DNA of 64,000 bases from contig CALSLW010000002.1 in NCBI GenBank assembly GCA_943787295.1, forward strand, positions 586,189 through 650,188. The letters run 5' to 3'. Made by a program: the position numbers and the translations under genes. Under the pieces are notes generated by a model. The model was given only the letters and a program-made list of their open reading frames with translations, was not told the DNA's origin and ran no database searches. Positions 20,101 to 35,100 of the stretch are shown in pieces. Positions within the stretch are counted from its first letter, which is position 1, and each line of letters starts with the position of its first letter. Source of the DNA: an uncultured Flavobacteriaceae bacterium (lineage in GTDB: Bacteria > Bacteroidota > Bacteroidia > Flavobacteriales > Flavobacteriaceae).

Positions 20101-23100
20101 GTACTAGCCGTTGCAGATACACTGTTATTTACCGATCCCGTATTAGCCGCATTCTGACTTATCGTATAAGTCGCTGTATAAGTAGATACCTCGCCTATAG
20201 CTAAACTACCTTCTGCTGAAGAAGCACTGTTTGAGTTAAAGGTCGGACCTGATGATAAACTTAATGAACCACCTGATCCGTCAGTTAGAGTATCTGTTAA
20301 GGATAAACCTGATAAGGTAACACTACCCGTATTGGCAACAGTTATCGTATAAACAATTACATCCCCCTGATCATTATTCCCATTACCATTAGTGTCTACT
20401 ACGGATGCAGTCTTGGTGACTTCAACGCCTCCACTAGATTGTGTATTGACTATTGTTGGATCATCTACGGTATTGCCATCACTGTCATCTCCGTCATCAG
20501 AAGTGTCTGTAACATTATTGCTCTGACCTGGGGAAGAAGCAGTACCCGTAACAATGTTACTTATCGATCCCGTACTGGCTGCGTTTTGGATTATGGTATA
20601 GGTTGCGGTATAGGTTGCTATTTCTCCTGAAGCTAGACTGCCTTGTGAAGAACCTGATGAGGCACTTGTGAAAGTAGGCCCTGCATCCAACGAAAGTGCT
20701 GTACCGTTTCCGTCGGTAAGAACATCACTTATTGTTACTCCTGTAAGTGATGTGTCTCCTGTATTGTTTACCGTAATGGTATAAACAATAACATCAGAAG
20801 CACCATTAGTACCGTCTCCATTATCTATTACAGTTGCTGTCTTGGTTATCTCCATCGAAGTATTAGGAATAATATCCACAACAGTCGGATCATCCTCAGT
20901 ATTACCATCACTGTCATCCCCGTCATCACTCTGATCAAATACATCATTGCTGTTACCTGGACTACTCGCCGTTGCTGTAGCTATGTTAGAGATTTGCCCA
21001 GTAGCAGCAGAAGCATCTGTAATAATATAATATGCTCTGTAAGTTGATATCTCACCAGCCAACAATGTTCCTAAGCCCGAACCTTGATCAGAACCAGAGA
21101 AGTAAGGCCCATTCCCCATAACAAGTGAATCTCCATTCCCGTCTGTTAAACTATCGGTAACCGTTAGACTTGAGAGTGTTACATTACCTTTATTCTCGAT
21201 GGTAATTACATAGTTAATTACATCTCCCGATCCAATAATTCCATCTCCATCATCAGTTACTGAGGATGTTTTTGTTACCTCTATTATAGGAGTTGGATCT
21301 ATGATTACAACAGTTTGATCATCCTCAGTATTACCATCACCGTCATTACCATTGTCTGATATATCAGTAACATTATTGTTATTACCAGGACTACTTGCAG
21401 TAACCGTTACTCGGTTGTTTATTGAAGGTGTATTGGCTGCTGCATTGGATATAGTATAAGTGGCTGTGTAAGTTAAAACTCCTGTCGCTTGAAGAGTAGC
21501 CGCAGATGACCCTGTAGTAGCATTAGTTAATGAAGGCCCTGATGTGAGTGATAAATTACCTCCATCACCATCAGTCAATACATCGCTTAGTGATATATTA
21601 GAAAGTGTTATGCCTCCAGTATTCTCTACCGTTATGGTGTACACTATAATATCACCAGCTCCAGTATTACCATCCCCGTTATCTATTACTGCTGCTGTTT
21701 TTGTAGCTTCTATTTTAGGTTCAGCAGTAGCCAAAACAACTGTATGGTCATTTAATGTGTTCCCATCATTATCATCGCCATTGTCACTTATATCAATGAC
21801 ATCATCGTTGTTGCCAGGACTACTAGAAGTTACTAAAACACGGTTTTTAATACTTCCTGTAGCTGCAGCATCTGCCTCGATTGTATATGATGCTGTATAG
21901 GTAGCTGTTTCTCCAACTCTTAATGTTCCCTCTGAAGACCCTGAGCTCGCTGATGTAAAGACTGGTCCACTCGATAGGGAAAGTATATTTCCTGCATTAT
22001 CAGTCAAAGTATCCGTTAGTGATACTCCTGTGAGAGTTACGTTTCCAGTGTTTTCTATTGTGATTGTATACACAATTATATCACCCTGATCGTTTGAAGA
22101 ATTAGAGTTTGAATCAATAACTACTGCTGTCTTAGTTGCCTCAACTCCTGGATTTGGACTAATCCCCACTACAGTAACATCATCTTCAGTATTACCATCA
22201 CTATCATCACCATCATCGGAAGTATCCGTTACATTGTTACTCTGTCCTGGACTACTCGCTGTCGCTAACACACTGTTATTTATACTCGAGGTCAAGGCTG
22301 CATTTGCACTTATAATATAATAACCACTATAGGTCGCTATCTCATCTGGCTTCAATGTGCCAGGTGAAGAACCTAATGTAGTTGATGAGAACGATGGACC
22401 GTTGGTTAGTGTAAGCGATCCGCCACTACCATCTGTTAAAGTATCTACTAAAGTTAGACCTGTTAGCGTTACATTACCCTTATTCTCTACTGTTATAGTA
22501 TAGTTAATAACATCTCCCGCTCCTGTATCACCATCACCATTATCCGTAACTGCTGCAGTCTTAGTCACCTCTATTGAACTAGACGCTGTTATGTCTGTTA
22601 CTGTTGGATCATCTGTAGTATTACCATCATTATCATCACCATCATCACTCATGTCGCTTACATCATTACTATTGCCCGGACTACTAGCAGTCGCTGATGC
22701 CTGGTTTGATAATCCTCCTGCATCTACTGCGGCTTGATTAATGATAAAGTATGCTATATAGTTAGCCGTCTCACCTACTTTGAGCGTTCCTTGTGCTGAG
22801 CCTTGTGATGATCCAGAGAATGATGGGCCAAAACTCAGTGATAGGACTCCAGAATTTGAATCACTCAATACATCAGCTACTGTTAAACTAGATAAGGTTA
22901 CATTTCCGTTGTTAACCACAGAGATCGTATACTGAACTACATCGCCCTTACCTACTACTCCATCTCCATTATCAGTAATCGCTGATGTCTTAGTAACCTC
23001 TAGCGATGGACTATTATCTATACTTGTATCGGTAGTGTCATCCTCCGTATTACCATCACTATCATCTCCATCATCTGAAGTGTCCGTTACATTGTTACTC

Positions 23101-26100
23101 TGACCTGGACTACTTCCTGTTACTAAAACACTGTTGCTAACGCCTCCTGTATCCAAGGCTGCCTGGGTAATGGTATAACTCGCCGTATAGGTCGCTGTCT
23201 CGCCTACCGTTAACGTGCCTTGAGCTGAAGAAGCTGTCGAACTATTAAAGGTTGGTCCTGCTGTTAAACTAAGCGGTGAACCATCTCCATCCAATAAAGT
23301 GTCGGTTAAGCTTACTCCGCTTAGGGTTACATTACCCTTATTCTCCACTGTAATGGTGTAAACTATCGTATCCCCTAAATCTGTCGAACCACTTGTGTTA
23401 TTGTCGATGACTGATGCTGTCTTAGTTGCTTCGATAATTGAGCTTTGATCTATCTCAACTACTGTCTTATCGTCAGTCGTATTTCCATCACTGTCATCAC
23501 CGTCATCTGAAGTATCGGAAACGTTATTACTATTACCAGGACTACTAGCGACGGCATAAACTGAATTTAGTACATCTCCAGAATCGACACTTTGTTGATC
23601 AATAACAAAAGTTGCAGAATAAGTTGCCGACTCACCCACCAATAATGTCCCTTCAGCAGAGCTTAAGGATGAGGAAACAAAGTCAGGTCCAGATGTAAGT
23701 GTTAATAGTTCAAGATTTTTATCTGTTATAGTATCTGTAATAGTTAAACTACTTAGTGTGACATTTCCAATGTTGTTTACTGTAATTTGATAAACAATTG
23801 CATCCCCTAAATCGGTAAGAGAATTAGAATTATTGTCTGTTACAATTGCTGTTTTTGTTATATCAATAATAGGAGAAAAATCCATTTCAACAACTGTTGG
23901 GTCATCGGTTGTGTTTCCGTCACTATCATCTCCATCATCTGAGGTATCAGAAACATCATTTATTTGGCCAGGACTACTCGCAATGATTTGAACTTGATTA
24001 TAAATTGCCCCTGAGTTTGCAGCTGCTTGTTGAATTACATAACTAGCGCTATATGTTGCAATTTCGCCTATGTTAAGTGTCCCAGATGATGATCCTTGTG
24101 AGGCTGAAACAAAATTTGGACCATTTGTTAGTGTTAAGGTATTTGACGAATTATCAGTTAGTATATCGGTCAATGTTATTGAAGACAAAGTAGTAGCTCC
24201 ATTATTTGTAACTGTGATTACATAATTTATAGTATCTCCGACATTGATAAATCCATCTCCTTCATCAAAAACAGAGGCTGTTTTTTCAACATTAATTTTT
24301 GCTTGTGATGTAATAATTACTTCAGTAGGATCATCTGTTGTATTTCCATCTAAATCATTTCCATCATCACTTACATCGATAACATCATTAGTTCCAAATT
24401 CACTGCTTCCAGTTGCTGTGGCAACATTTGAAATACTTCCAGAATCATATGCTTGTTGTGTAACAATGAAGAAAGCAACATAAGTTCCAATTTCACCATT
24501 AAGTAAGTCTCCTTCTGTTGATCCTTGACTACCTGATACATAATAGGGCCCATCAGATAATGCAATCACATTTCCATCACCATCTTTTAATACATCTTCT
24601 ATTGTAATTCCATTTAAAGGAGCATTACCTGTATTTTCAACTGCAATACTAAACCTAACGGTGTCTCCAACGTCAATTTCACCATCACCTCCATCAACAA
24701 CAGTAAATGTTTTGGTGACTTCTATTTTAGTTTGGGGTGTCATGACTGTAATTGTTGGATCGTCGACAGTATTCCCATCTGAATCATCTCCATCATCTGA
24801 GGTATCTGAAACATTACCTGTCTGGCCAATGGCATCAGCTGTTACAGTTACAGTATTACTGATAAATTGAGCATCATAAGCTGTTTGATCAATTATAAAT
24901 TGTGCTGTATAAATAGCTGTTTCTCCAATTAATAGCGTTCCTAAAGCAGATCCTGCAGATGTACTTATCCTGGCTGGATTTGCTGTCAAGGATAATTGAA
25001 ATCCTGTTGAAGTAGTTATAATATCGTTAAATGATATATTATCAACCTGGGTATCTCCCGTATTTACAACAGTTATTGTATAAGTTACTATATCGTCTTT
25101 ATCTGTTCTTCCATCAGAATTTGTGTCATTTACCTGTGCTGTTTTAGTAACTTCTATAGATGGATTTGTAACAAAATCGGTAATAGTAGCGTCATCCTGT
25201 GTGTTTCCATCAGTATCGTCCCCATCATCCGAAGTATCAGTAACATTATTAGAATTTCCTGGTGATGAAATAGTAGCCAAGACTGAGTTTCTAACTCCAG
25301 CTGCATCTATTGCTAATTGTTCAATAATATAATTTCCAATGTATGTTTCTGTTTCCCCATAAACTAGTAATCCTTGCGCATTTCCATGAGTAGAGCTGGA
25401 ATAATTGGGCCCTGAAGATAGGTTTAAGACATCGGAGGTGAGATTAGTGAAAGTTTCTGCTAAATTAAGTCCTGTCAAATCCTGGCTCCCTGTATTTTCA
25501 ATTCTTATTGTATAGTTTATCCTATCTCCTAAATCAATAACTCCATTTCCATTTAAATCATTTGTGGTATATGTTTTGGTAACTTCTATAGATGGTAATT
25601 CGGGAATATCAATCACGGTTGGATCATCTTCACTATTGCCATCATTATCATCACCATCATCAGAAGTCTCCGTAACATTATTTGATAATCCACCAGCACT
25701 TCCTACGGCGTAAATTGAATTTGAAACTAACCCGCTATTTGCTGTTGCATTTGTTATGGTATATACTGCAGTGTATGTAGCAACTTCTGATAATTGTAAA
25801 ATTCCATCTGCAGAACCAAGCGAGCTTTCTATAAGTGTGGGCCCGCTGTCTAAATTCAAAGACACTCCATTACCATCAACCATTGTGTCTGTCAAGGTGA
25901 TATTATTGATAAGTAAGTTCCCTACATTTTCAAGTCTTATTGTAAAGGTTATCCTATCACCTGGAGAAATCATTCCATCTCCATTATCAAACGTTATTGT
26001 CCCTGTTTTTGTTAATTCCATTTCGGGATCTGGAACTAAATCAATTATTGTTGGATCATTTTCTGTATTCCCATCAGTATCATCACCATCATCTGCCAAA

Positions 26101-29100
26101 TCAACAATATCATTTGAGTTACCTGGGCTTGAGGTTGTAACAGTTGCTATGTTACTAATAAATGCTGTTGAAGCGGAAGCACCTGAAATTGTGTATGATG
26201 CCGTGTAAGTCATAACTTCATTAGGCCTAATTACCCCTTGTTGTCCTGAAACACTTCCTATTGTATAAGCCTTTCCACCCATACCGCTATGAGCCGAACA
26301 ATAGTAATTTAGGGCTGGTGTACTTTCTACAACATAAATTTCAGTGTAAGCTCCAGCATTACCTGGAGTTCCAGCCATGGTTACACTTGTTGTATATGAA
26401 GAACCTGAATTATGGGTTCCGTCTGAGGTTGTGCTTAAATTTAAAGGATGAGAGCTATTTGAAGCATTTGACTGATTGAATCTATAGGTATACCCTTTTT
26501 GAAGAACGAGTTCTTTTTGGGCTACTCCGTCAATAAAATATTTATTTGATCCATCTACTTGAGCCACTGTAACAGTTAAGTTTACAGTAGTTGGACTCAA
26601 GGTCTGGGAATAATATGATGGCCCATTTAATTGGGAGGACAAATCAGTACCAATTCCATCCGAGAGGTAGTCAACTAAAGTAGGTGTTGTAAGGTTTACA
26701 TTTCCTTTATTATGAATATATATATTATAATTAATAATATCTCCCAAATCATTTTGCCCATTTCCATTTACATCTGTAACTGTAGCAACTTTAGTTACCT
26801 CCATGGATGGTAATGCATTAAAGTTTGTTTGAGTGGGATCATCTGTTGTATTTCCATCATTATCATCACCATCATCAGAAACATCTGATGCATCATTAGA
26901 TCTACTTGGACTACTACCCGTTAAAGAAACAACGTTTGAAATAGAGCCTGAATCAAAGTCGGATTGTGTGATTAAATATTTTGCAGTGTAGCGGTCAATA
27001 TTATCTACGCCTATTAAATTATCCGTGTCAATTGTATTGGTAACCGTGTAAGTTGTCAATGGACCTTGAAGAGGTACGCCATTCACCCATCTCCATCCTC
27101 CTTGTGGTTCACTAAAGTCATATGCATCAGGGTCCTGAGAAAGACCAATCCAATGTGGGTTACTATTAATAAAATCATCCCAATCTGGCTCTTGGTCTCT
27201 AATCCAACCCCACTCGTGGGATGAATCTACAACAAGAAGATATCCACCCAAAGACTCAGCAGTAGCTTTAGCAACATCCCAGGTTACATCTGAACTTGAC
27301 ACAAAATAGGTATGTCCTTCAAAAGTACCATTTAGTCTAATAAAACCTGCCTGAGAAGTTCTTCCATCATCAAATTCTATTAAGTACTTATAAGATCCTG
27401 AGTTAGGCCTGTCAGCAGTTCTAACATCATTGGATGAAATATAAAAATAACCTCTTGAATTTGAGTTACCTGTATCGTTAGGTTCATTATTTACCCAAAT
27501 ATCACTTCCTAATTTTTCTTCTTTTTTACCATCAAGCCATTTCCACCCACCAGCAGGTTCAGAGAAATCAGGATCTGTATTATCTTGATATAGTCCAACC
27601 CAATACCAGGAATTTGGTAAAACTGAATTTAGAAATTCTCGTTCTCCAGGAGTAGTTATATTAGCAAGATATCCGCCGATTGAGATTGCAACATCTCTTT
27701 GATTTGTCCAAGATACTGTATTGTTATTTCGCATATAACTATGTCCATCATATGCACCAACATAAGAATAACCAGCTTGAACTGTTCTTCCATCATTGAA
27801 TTCGATAAGTCCCGCAACAGCACTTGAATTAGGTAAAGATCTGTAAAAGCCAGTTCTTTTATATTGTGCATAATCATAGCCAGCATCACTTTTTGGATAT
27901 GTACGTTCCCATTTACCATTTGCTGTAGAGGTGAAATCTACTGCTCCGACACCCAAATTTGTTGTAATTGTTTTGGTGGTTGACTGATATGTTAAAGGAA
28001 CCGTTAGAGAAAGGGTATTACCATTTCCATCAGTTAAAATATCTTCAATGGTAGGATTTTCAACAGGGACATTACCCTTGTTTTGAACACTGACATAATA
28101 ATCAACTATATCTCCCACCCCATTTACTCCATCACCGTTATCGGTAATGGAAGCTATTTTGGTGATTTCAATTACTGGATTCACAGTTGCAAGTATTGTT
28201 TCTACTTGCGAATTATTGTTGACATTATTTGAATTTGTTGAAGAACTTCCTGTGACGACTACATTATTTATTACACTCCCGGCGTTCAAATCAGATTGAG
28301 TTATTGTATATGAAGTGGTATAAGTTGTTGACCCTCTGATTAACAATGTAGTTGATGATGAACCCGAAGAGGAATTTAATGAAGAAAGAGGTTCATTCAA
28401 CGTAAGAGTATTCCCGTTAGCATCAGAAATAGTATCAACTAAAATTAAAGACGAGATTTTCATGTCTCCAACATTTGATACAAGTATTTCGTATACAATT
28501 ATATCTCCTACATCATTAATAGTATTGCCATTAACATCTTGTACCTCTGCTGTTTTGGTTACTCTAATCTTTGGATTTACATCAAACGCTGTGTCTGTTA
28601 TATCATCTGTTGTATTTCCATCGGTATCATCTCCATTATCAGAGGTGTCAGATACATTGTTTGAATTTGTTGGAGAAGAGGCAACAGCAGATATAGTGTT
28701 ATAAACACCTCCCGCATCAATTGATTGCTGAGTAATTGTAAAAGTTGCTTCATAGGTTTCTGTTTCTCCAACTGCTATTGTGCCAGAGGTAGTACTTGCA
28801 TCCGTCGAGGAGGAATACGACGGTCCAGATGAGAGGGTTAAACTCTCTCCAAAATAGGTTGTCATTGTATCTGTAAACGTTAAACCACTGAGTTCAACAT
28901 TTCCGGTATTTTCTGCCGAAATTGTATAAATTATAATATCCCCTAAATCTACTTTAGTGTTCCCGTTAACATCCGTTGTAGTAAACTGTTTTGTTAATTC
29001 TAGCCCAGGAGTTGCATCGGTTAAATCTGTGGAGATTTCATTTGTTGCTGTCACGTTATTTGAGAGTCCGGAGCTACTTCCCAAAATCAATATGGTATTT

Positions 29101-32100
29101 GAAACACCGCCTGAATCAACGTCTGATTGGGTAATGGTGTAGGAGGCTGTAAAACTAACAACCCCTGCTACATCTAAAGATACTGATGTTGAACCCGAAG
29201 TGGCACTCAAAAATGATATTGGGTGATTATAACTCAGACTTGCCGAATTATAATCAGTTAATGTATCATCTAATGTTAATGAGTTAACTGTTGTATAGCC
29301 AGTGTTTGATACCACAATTGTGTAGGTAATAATATCTCCAACATCGTTTACCTCTGAATTATTTACATCCTGAACAGTTGCTGTTTTAATTACCTCAATT
29401 GTAGATGTTGATGCCAAAGAAATTATTGTTGGGTTCTTTTCGCCATTGGTAAGATCGCCATCATCAGAGGTCTTAGAAACAACCGTAGAACCATCAGGAT
29501 CAATTCCAGTAAACGTAGCTGTATTTGATAAGAACTTACTGTCAACGTCATCTTGAGTAATTGTATAGCTTGCAACATAGGTGTCAACTGATCTTGCTTC
29601 TAGTATTTCATTATTATCTATTGTGGTGGTTACTGTGTCTACATCAACAAGGTAAGATGGTGTTTTGGAATTATATGTATATATCAATCTTGTTGGAGAA
29701 TTGCCTTTTTCTAATTGTGCTCCCCAAAACCTTCCACCATAACTTCCATTATAAAGCGGTGTAAATCCTACACGATAATTCCCTGCTGTTCCTGATGTAA
29801 ATGTATAATGATACCTAGCCCAGCCATTATTATTATTATTATCACTTCGAACCCAACTTGTTATTGGCTGGTATGAGGAGAAAGTATCTGATCCGAACCA
29901 GGGCCTATAGACAAACCTTATTTTGTCGTAGTTATTTGATGAATTTACATACGAAGATGAATAAGCAGCTGCATAAACTGAAACTGTATACTCTGTATTT
30001 GCCTCAAGTACTACATCTTGAAAAACATAACGATCAGCTACTGCATTATTATGTATTCTTGAATACATATGAACTCTTCGATCTGTACCAGCATATACGT
30101 AGGGTGATCTTGTGGTTCCTAAACCATTTGTGGTGAAAACGTGATCTACCTCACTGTAAGCCCTACCGCTTGATGTATCAAAATAGTATTCTATTCCTGG
30201 GGGATAACCCCATTCATTTTCAGGATAGCCAGTGATGCTACCTTGTTCATTCCATTCATTATCAGTATCATCAATGCGATTTGAGTAAGTAAATAAATTA
30301 TTGGTCGGCTCTTGAGTTGTGATGGTTGCAGTAGTAGAGACATAGGCAACAGTCGAATTTAATGAGCGGGGATTGCCTAGACCATCCGTTAGAGAATCTA
30401 AAATTGTCGATGAAGTTAATTTAGTATTCCCTGTGTTTGTTACAACAATAGTATATTCAATTATATCTCCAACACCATTAAGACCATCGCCATTTACATC
30501 GCTTACCGTAGCAGTTTTAACAATAGTTACAGATGAAATTTTACTAATCTCTACAATTGTCGGATCATCCTCGGTATTCCCATCTGTATCATCTCCATCA
30601 TCTGAAGTATCTGAAACAATTCCACTAGATCCGTTAGCCGAAACATAAAACTGATTAATAAGCATTCCATCATCAACATCTTCTTGTGCAATTGTATGCT
30701 CAAATTCGTATTCTACCTTTGCCCCAGGAGATAATACAGTAGACTCCCCTGGCATTGGAACATAACTGCCATCCAAAGCTTTCCATCCTCCTCTTTGTTG
30801 ATCAGCTTGATAAGCTGTGTTATTTTCTTGATAAACTCCCGTCCATATCCAATTATTTGTAGGAATAACACTTCTTATATAATCCCATTCCTCTTTGGTA
30901 TTAGGTACCCATAGATACCCTCCAGCTGCCTGTGCGTTATTTCGATGAGTAGTCCAGTCCCAACCAGTTGTCTCAATATAATATCGATGACCATTGTAAG
31001 TATAAGGCCCATAATTATCGAAATGCGAAGAGGTTGGCCTATTATCAAAATTGGTAAAGTTTTCAGGTTCAACCTCTATCATTGACCAATAGCCATTACC
31101 TATTGGATAATCTGAAATATCATTGTCATGCTGAACCCTTAAAGCATCTAGACCATTTCGATTTGGAAGACCACTAGGCCAATCTACATATGCAAGAGTA
31201 TTGGTTTCGATATTTACTGGTAATGGATCACTTGGTGCTGAATCTGTATTTGACCAGGTATACACATATCTTGTAGGTATAGGCCCTTCTTCTAGTTGTG
31301 CTCCCCAGAATCTTCCTCCATTACTTCCAGCGTAGGGAGGATCGATCCCAACTCTATAAGTTCCTGCGGCACTTGTTGTAAAAGTGTATGAGTATCGTTT
31401 CAAATTCCATGCTCCATAAGTTTCAAATGTGATGTAGTCGGAAAAAGTATCTGATCCACCAGGGGGTCTATAAACAAACCTCATCTGGTGATTTATTACT
31501 GCATTATCATGATTAGAATCCCATGCAGATGCGTAAACGGATACGGTATATTGAGTGTTTGCTTTCAGGGTAACATCTTGATAAAAATATCTCCCCTCTA
31601 TATTGTTATCATGAATTCTTGCGTGTTCTCCAGATCTGCTATCGCCTGAATTATTATTATTTTTAGTTAAACCAGCACCATTTGTGGGAAAATTGTAATC
31701 AACATTGCCATAACTATCACCACTCGCAGTGCTAAAATAATAGGGTTCATTTTTTGGATGCCCATATGAGTTTAGGGCACTTCCCCAAACATCACCCTCT
31801 TCAGACCAATCATAATCAGTATCATCCATATGCTGAGAATACGTAAATAAGTTTGAATTATCTCCAAGAGTAAATGAAGCTGTATCTGTAATTTGCTCAC
31901 GAATCTGTCCTGTAGAGTCCTCCAGAGTATCTGTAATTGTAAAACTTTTTAAATTAGTACGCCCTGTGTTTTCAATTGTAATTTTATAGGTAATAACATC
32001 ACCAACATCATTTAACGAATTTGAATTTTCATCACTAATCAAAGCTATCTTTGTTACAGTCAACTCATCTAATGCATTTAATGACACTATTGTTGGATCA

Positions 32101-35100
32101 TCTTCGGTATTCCCATCGTTATTGTCATCATCGGCACTAACATCAAAAATTTCCCCTGAGATACCCCCTGGTGAAGTAAATGAGCCTGTAATGGTAACTT
32201 GATTTGAGAGCTCTAGTGCGTTATCCAACATTTCTTGAGTAATCGTAAGTTGGCCTGTGTAAATTGCGCTTCCACCTGATGGCAATGGGGCTGATCTAGG
32301 ATCAGCAAATCCTGTCGATGTTGCAGTGGATGAAACACGGTTATTATAGGTATATGTTAGCCTTGTAGGGGTACCACCTTTTTCTAATTGTGCTCCCCAA
32401 ATTCTTGTATAACTATTAGTAAAATAAGGGGCTGAAAAACCAACACGATATGATCCTGCGTTACCTGTTGTGAATGTATGATGATATCTGGTCCAGCCAG
32501 AATCATTGTTAGCGTTTTGAGTTGATACAGGTCCAGTTACACGATTGTAATCTCCATATATATCTACTCCACCAGGGGGTCTATGGACAAATCTTAATTT
32601 TTCGTGATCATTAGTAGTATCGAAATAGGTGTTGTTTGGTGCAGCTGCATATACTGATACAGTATATTCGGTATTTGCTTCTAGACTAACATCTTCGAAA
32701 ACATAATAAGTTGCAACGTTTTGGTTACTAATTCTTGAATACTTACTAACTTTTGGATCTGTACTACTATATTGGTAAGGTGATCTTGTAGTTCCAAAAC
32801 CATTAGTAGTAAAAACGTAATCTACCTCGCTATAAGACACTCCGCTTGATGTATCAAAATAGTAGTCTACTCCAGGAGGATAACCCCATTCGGCCTCTGG
32901 ATATCCATTATTACCATTTTGTTCATTCCACTGGTAGTCACTATCATCAACACGATTTGAGTAATAAAATAAATTTTCTGTTGATGTGATTACTGTCTGT
33001 GTTGAGGATGAGGACCAATCAAGTGTTAAGTTTTTAGTTTCACTACCGTAGGTATATTGATCATCAACTGATGTAAAAGTGATGGGTAAACCCCCAGTAT
33101 TTGTTACAACTACTGTATAATTTATAACATCACCAACATCATTAAGCCCATTAGAATTAGTGTCAGACACAATGGCGGATTTAACAACAATTAAGGCAGG
33201 ATTATAACATCCAACATCATAATTTGAATCCCTATAATCAAAAGTAGAATCAGCATTTAAATCTTGGGGTGTAGTATAACCATCTGTTCCGCTTGTTACT
33301 TTTCCTTTACTGTCTTGGGTAACTGGACTACCTCCTAGGATCCCATCTGAATCAGGGTCAGTATAGCCCGCCTCTTCACTATCGCTACACCCATCATTAT
33401 CTGAATCTAATTCAAAGGCATCGATTGTACCATCAGAATCAGAGTCAATCAAGATGTTTGATTCTGTTGCATCAGAAGCACCATTTAAATCTGAATCAAC
33501 AAAGCCTTCATCTAAACCATTAATAATTCCATCAAAATTTGTGTCTAATGCTTCATTTCCTGATTCTATAACATCATAAATTCCGTCATTATCAGAATCT
33601 AGATCAAGTCCGTTTGGAATACCATCACTATCAACGTCATTATTACATGAGATAGGATCGCTCATTGTAATTGCATCTAATTGAATTGAAGAGTTGACTC
33701 CAGGGGAGTAGGCCGAAAATAAAATTGCTACTCTAGTCGTCTGACTGTCAGTTGTAAAGCTAACTGTGTTTGAGGTCCAATCTGCAGTTGGAGTTGAAAT
33801 GTTATTTACAGCATAGTTTGTATTCATTGACTGAATCTGCAATAGAGTTGCTCCACCACCTGCGTGAGTTGCTACAAACCTTCCTCCCTCTTTATGGAAA
33901 TATTCTATGTTATATGTTCTGTTTGGGTATACATTTTCAATAACCATAATACGGTCATAGTTTGGATTTGTTCCCAATGTTGATTCATTCCAATATGAAG
34001 CATCGTTAGCCGATGCATCATTAGTTAAAAGTTCAATAAAATAAAATCCTTGATATGGAGTAAAAGTAGTTCCTTGTGGTCCTTGACTTGAAGACCATAC
34101 CTCACCATCTCCATTGACAGAGGTAAAAGGAGGTGCTGTTGATGTATTTGGAAAGGGACTATTTCTATTTGCTGGTGATCCAGGAGGAAATGTTCCAGTA
34201 TAACTCTCAAATGAAGTTCCATCAAGTAAAAATGTTAAACATTGCTCATCCTGATCTAAAATTCCATCATCGTCATCATCAATGTCTGTAGAATCAGGAA
34301 TTCCATCTCCATCAGAATCAGTTCCTAAAACAAGAATAGTAGGATCATCTGAAGTATTCCCATCCGTGTCAGTTCCATTATCACTTATATCTTTAACATC
34401 TTTTTCTTCAGGAACGGGGTTTCTGTCACTGGTACCTTCAAAAGTGATTTGGTTTCTTATACCTCCAGAATCTATATCGGCTTGAGTAATTGTGTAAGAT
34501 GAGGTATAAGTAGCGATCTCACCTATAGTCAATGTTCCTAAGCTTGAACCTGCAGTTGAAGAGCTAAATGTTACAGTGGACGACATTGTTCTAGGTAACA
34601 AATAGTTATCTGTAAGTGTATCTACAAATGTTAAGTTTTTAATTAAATCTTGGGAAGATATATTCTCAACTGTAATGGTAAACACGGCAATGTCCCCAAC
34701 ATCAGGACCATCTTGATAACCTGTATATGTTGCAGTTTTAGTTACTTCAATTTCAGGAAGATCGCCAAAATAGGATAGTGTAGGGTCATCCTCAGTATTT
34801 CCATCATTATCATCACCGTCATCACTTCTATCTTGCTCTTTTACTACTGGATTCCCCTCGACATAAGTATAGCTTGTAGCCGTTGCTGTATTTGAAATCC
34901 CTCCACTAGGAATATCAGCGTTTTGGATTGTGTAGGTTGCAGTATAAGTGGCAATTTCCCCTGAAATAAGTGTTCCAGGATTTGAACCATTAGAATTAGA
35001 ATTAAATGCCAATCTATTTGGGGAAGAAAAAGCATCTAATGACAAAGAATTACCATCAAAATCTGAAATTGCATCTGTTATGAAAATAAAATTTTGAGTA

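Larger units (their letters stand above)
12634..23450 (-). repeat. Higher-order tandem repeat of 11 DUF11 units, period 4734 bp
   Basis: The single DUF11 units are themselves arranged in a larger repeat. Landmarks recur at 23,401, 18,667 and 13,876 (TTGTCGATGACTGATGCTG). The first interval is 4,734 bases, exactly 1,578 codons. The second is 4,791, the extra 57 lying in the noisy stretch. Units 26-29 and 37-40 (counted from the N-terminus) are diverged copies of each other, while 12.63-15.52 kb and 17.43-20.31 kb appear identical. About two and a quarter periods are present. Confidence 0.75.
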
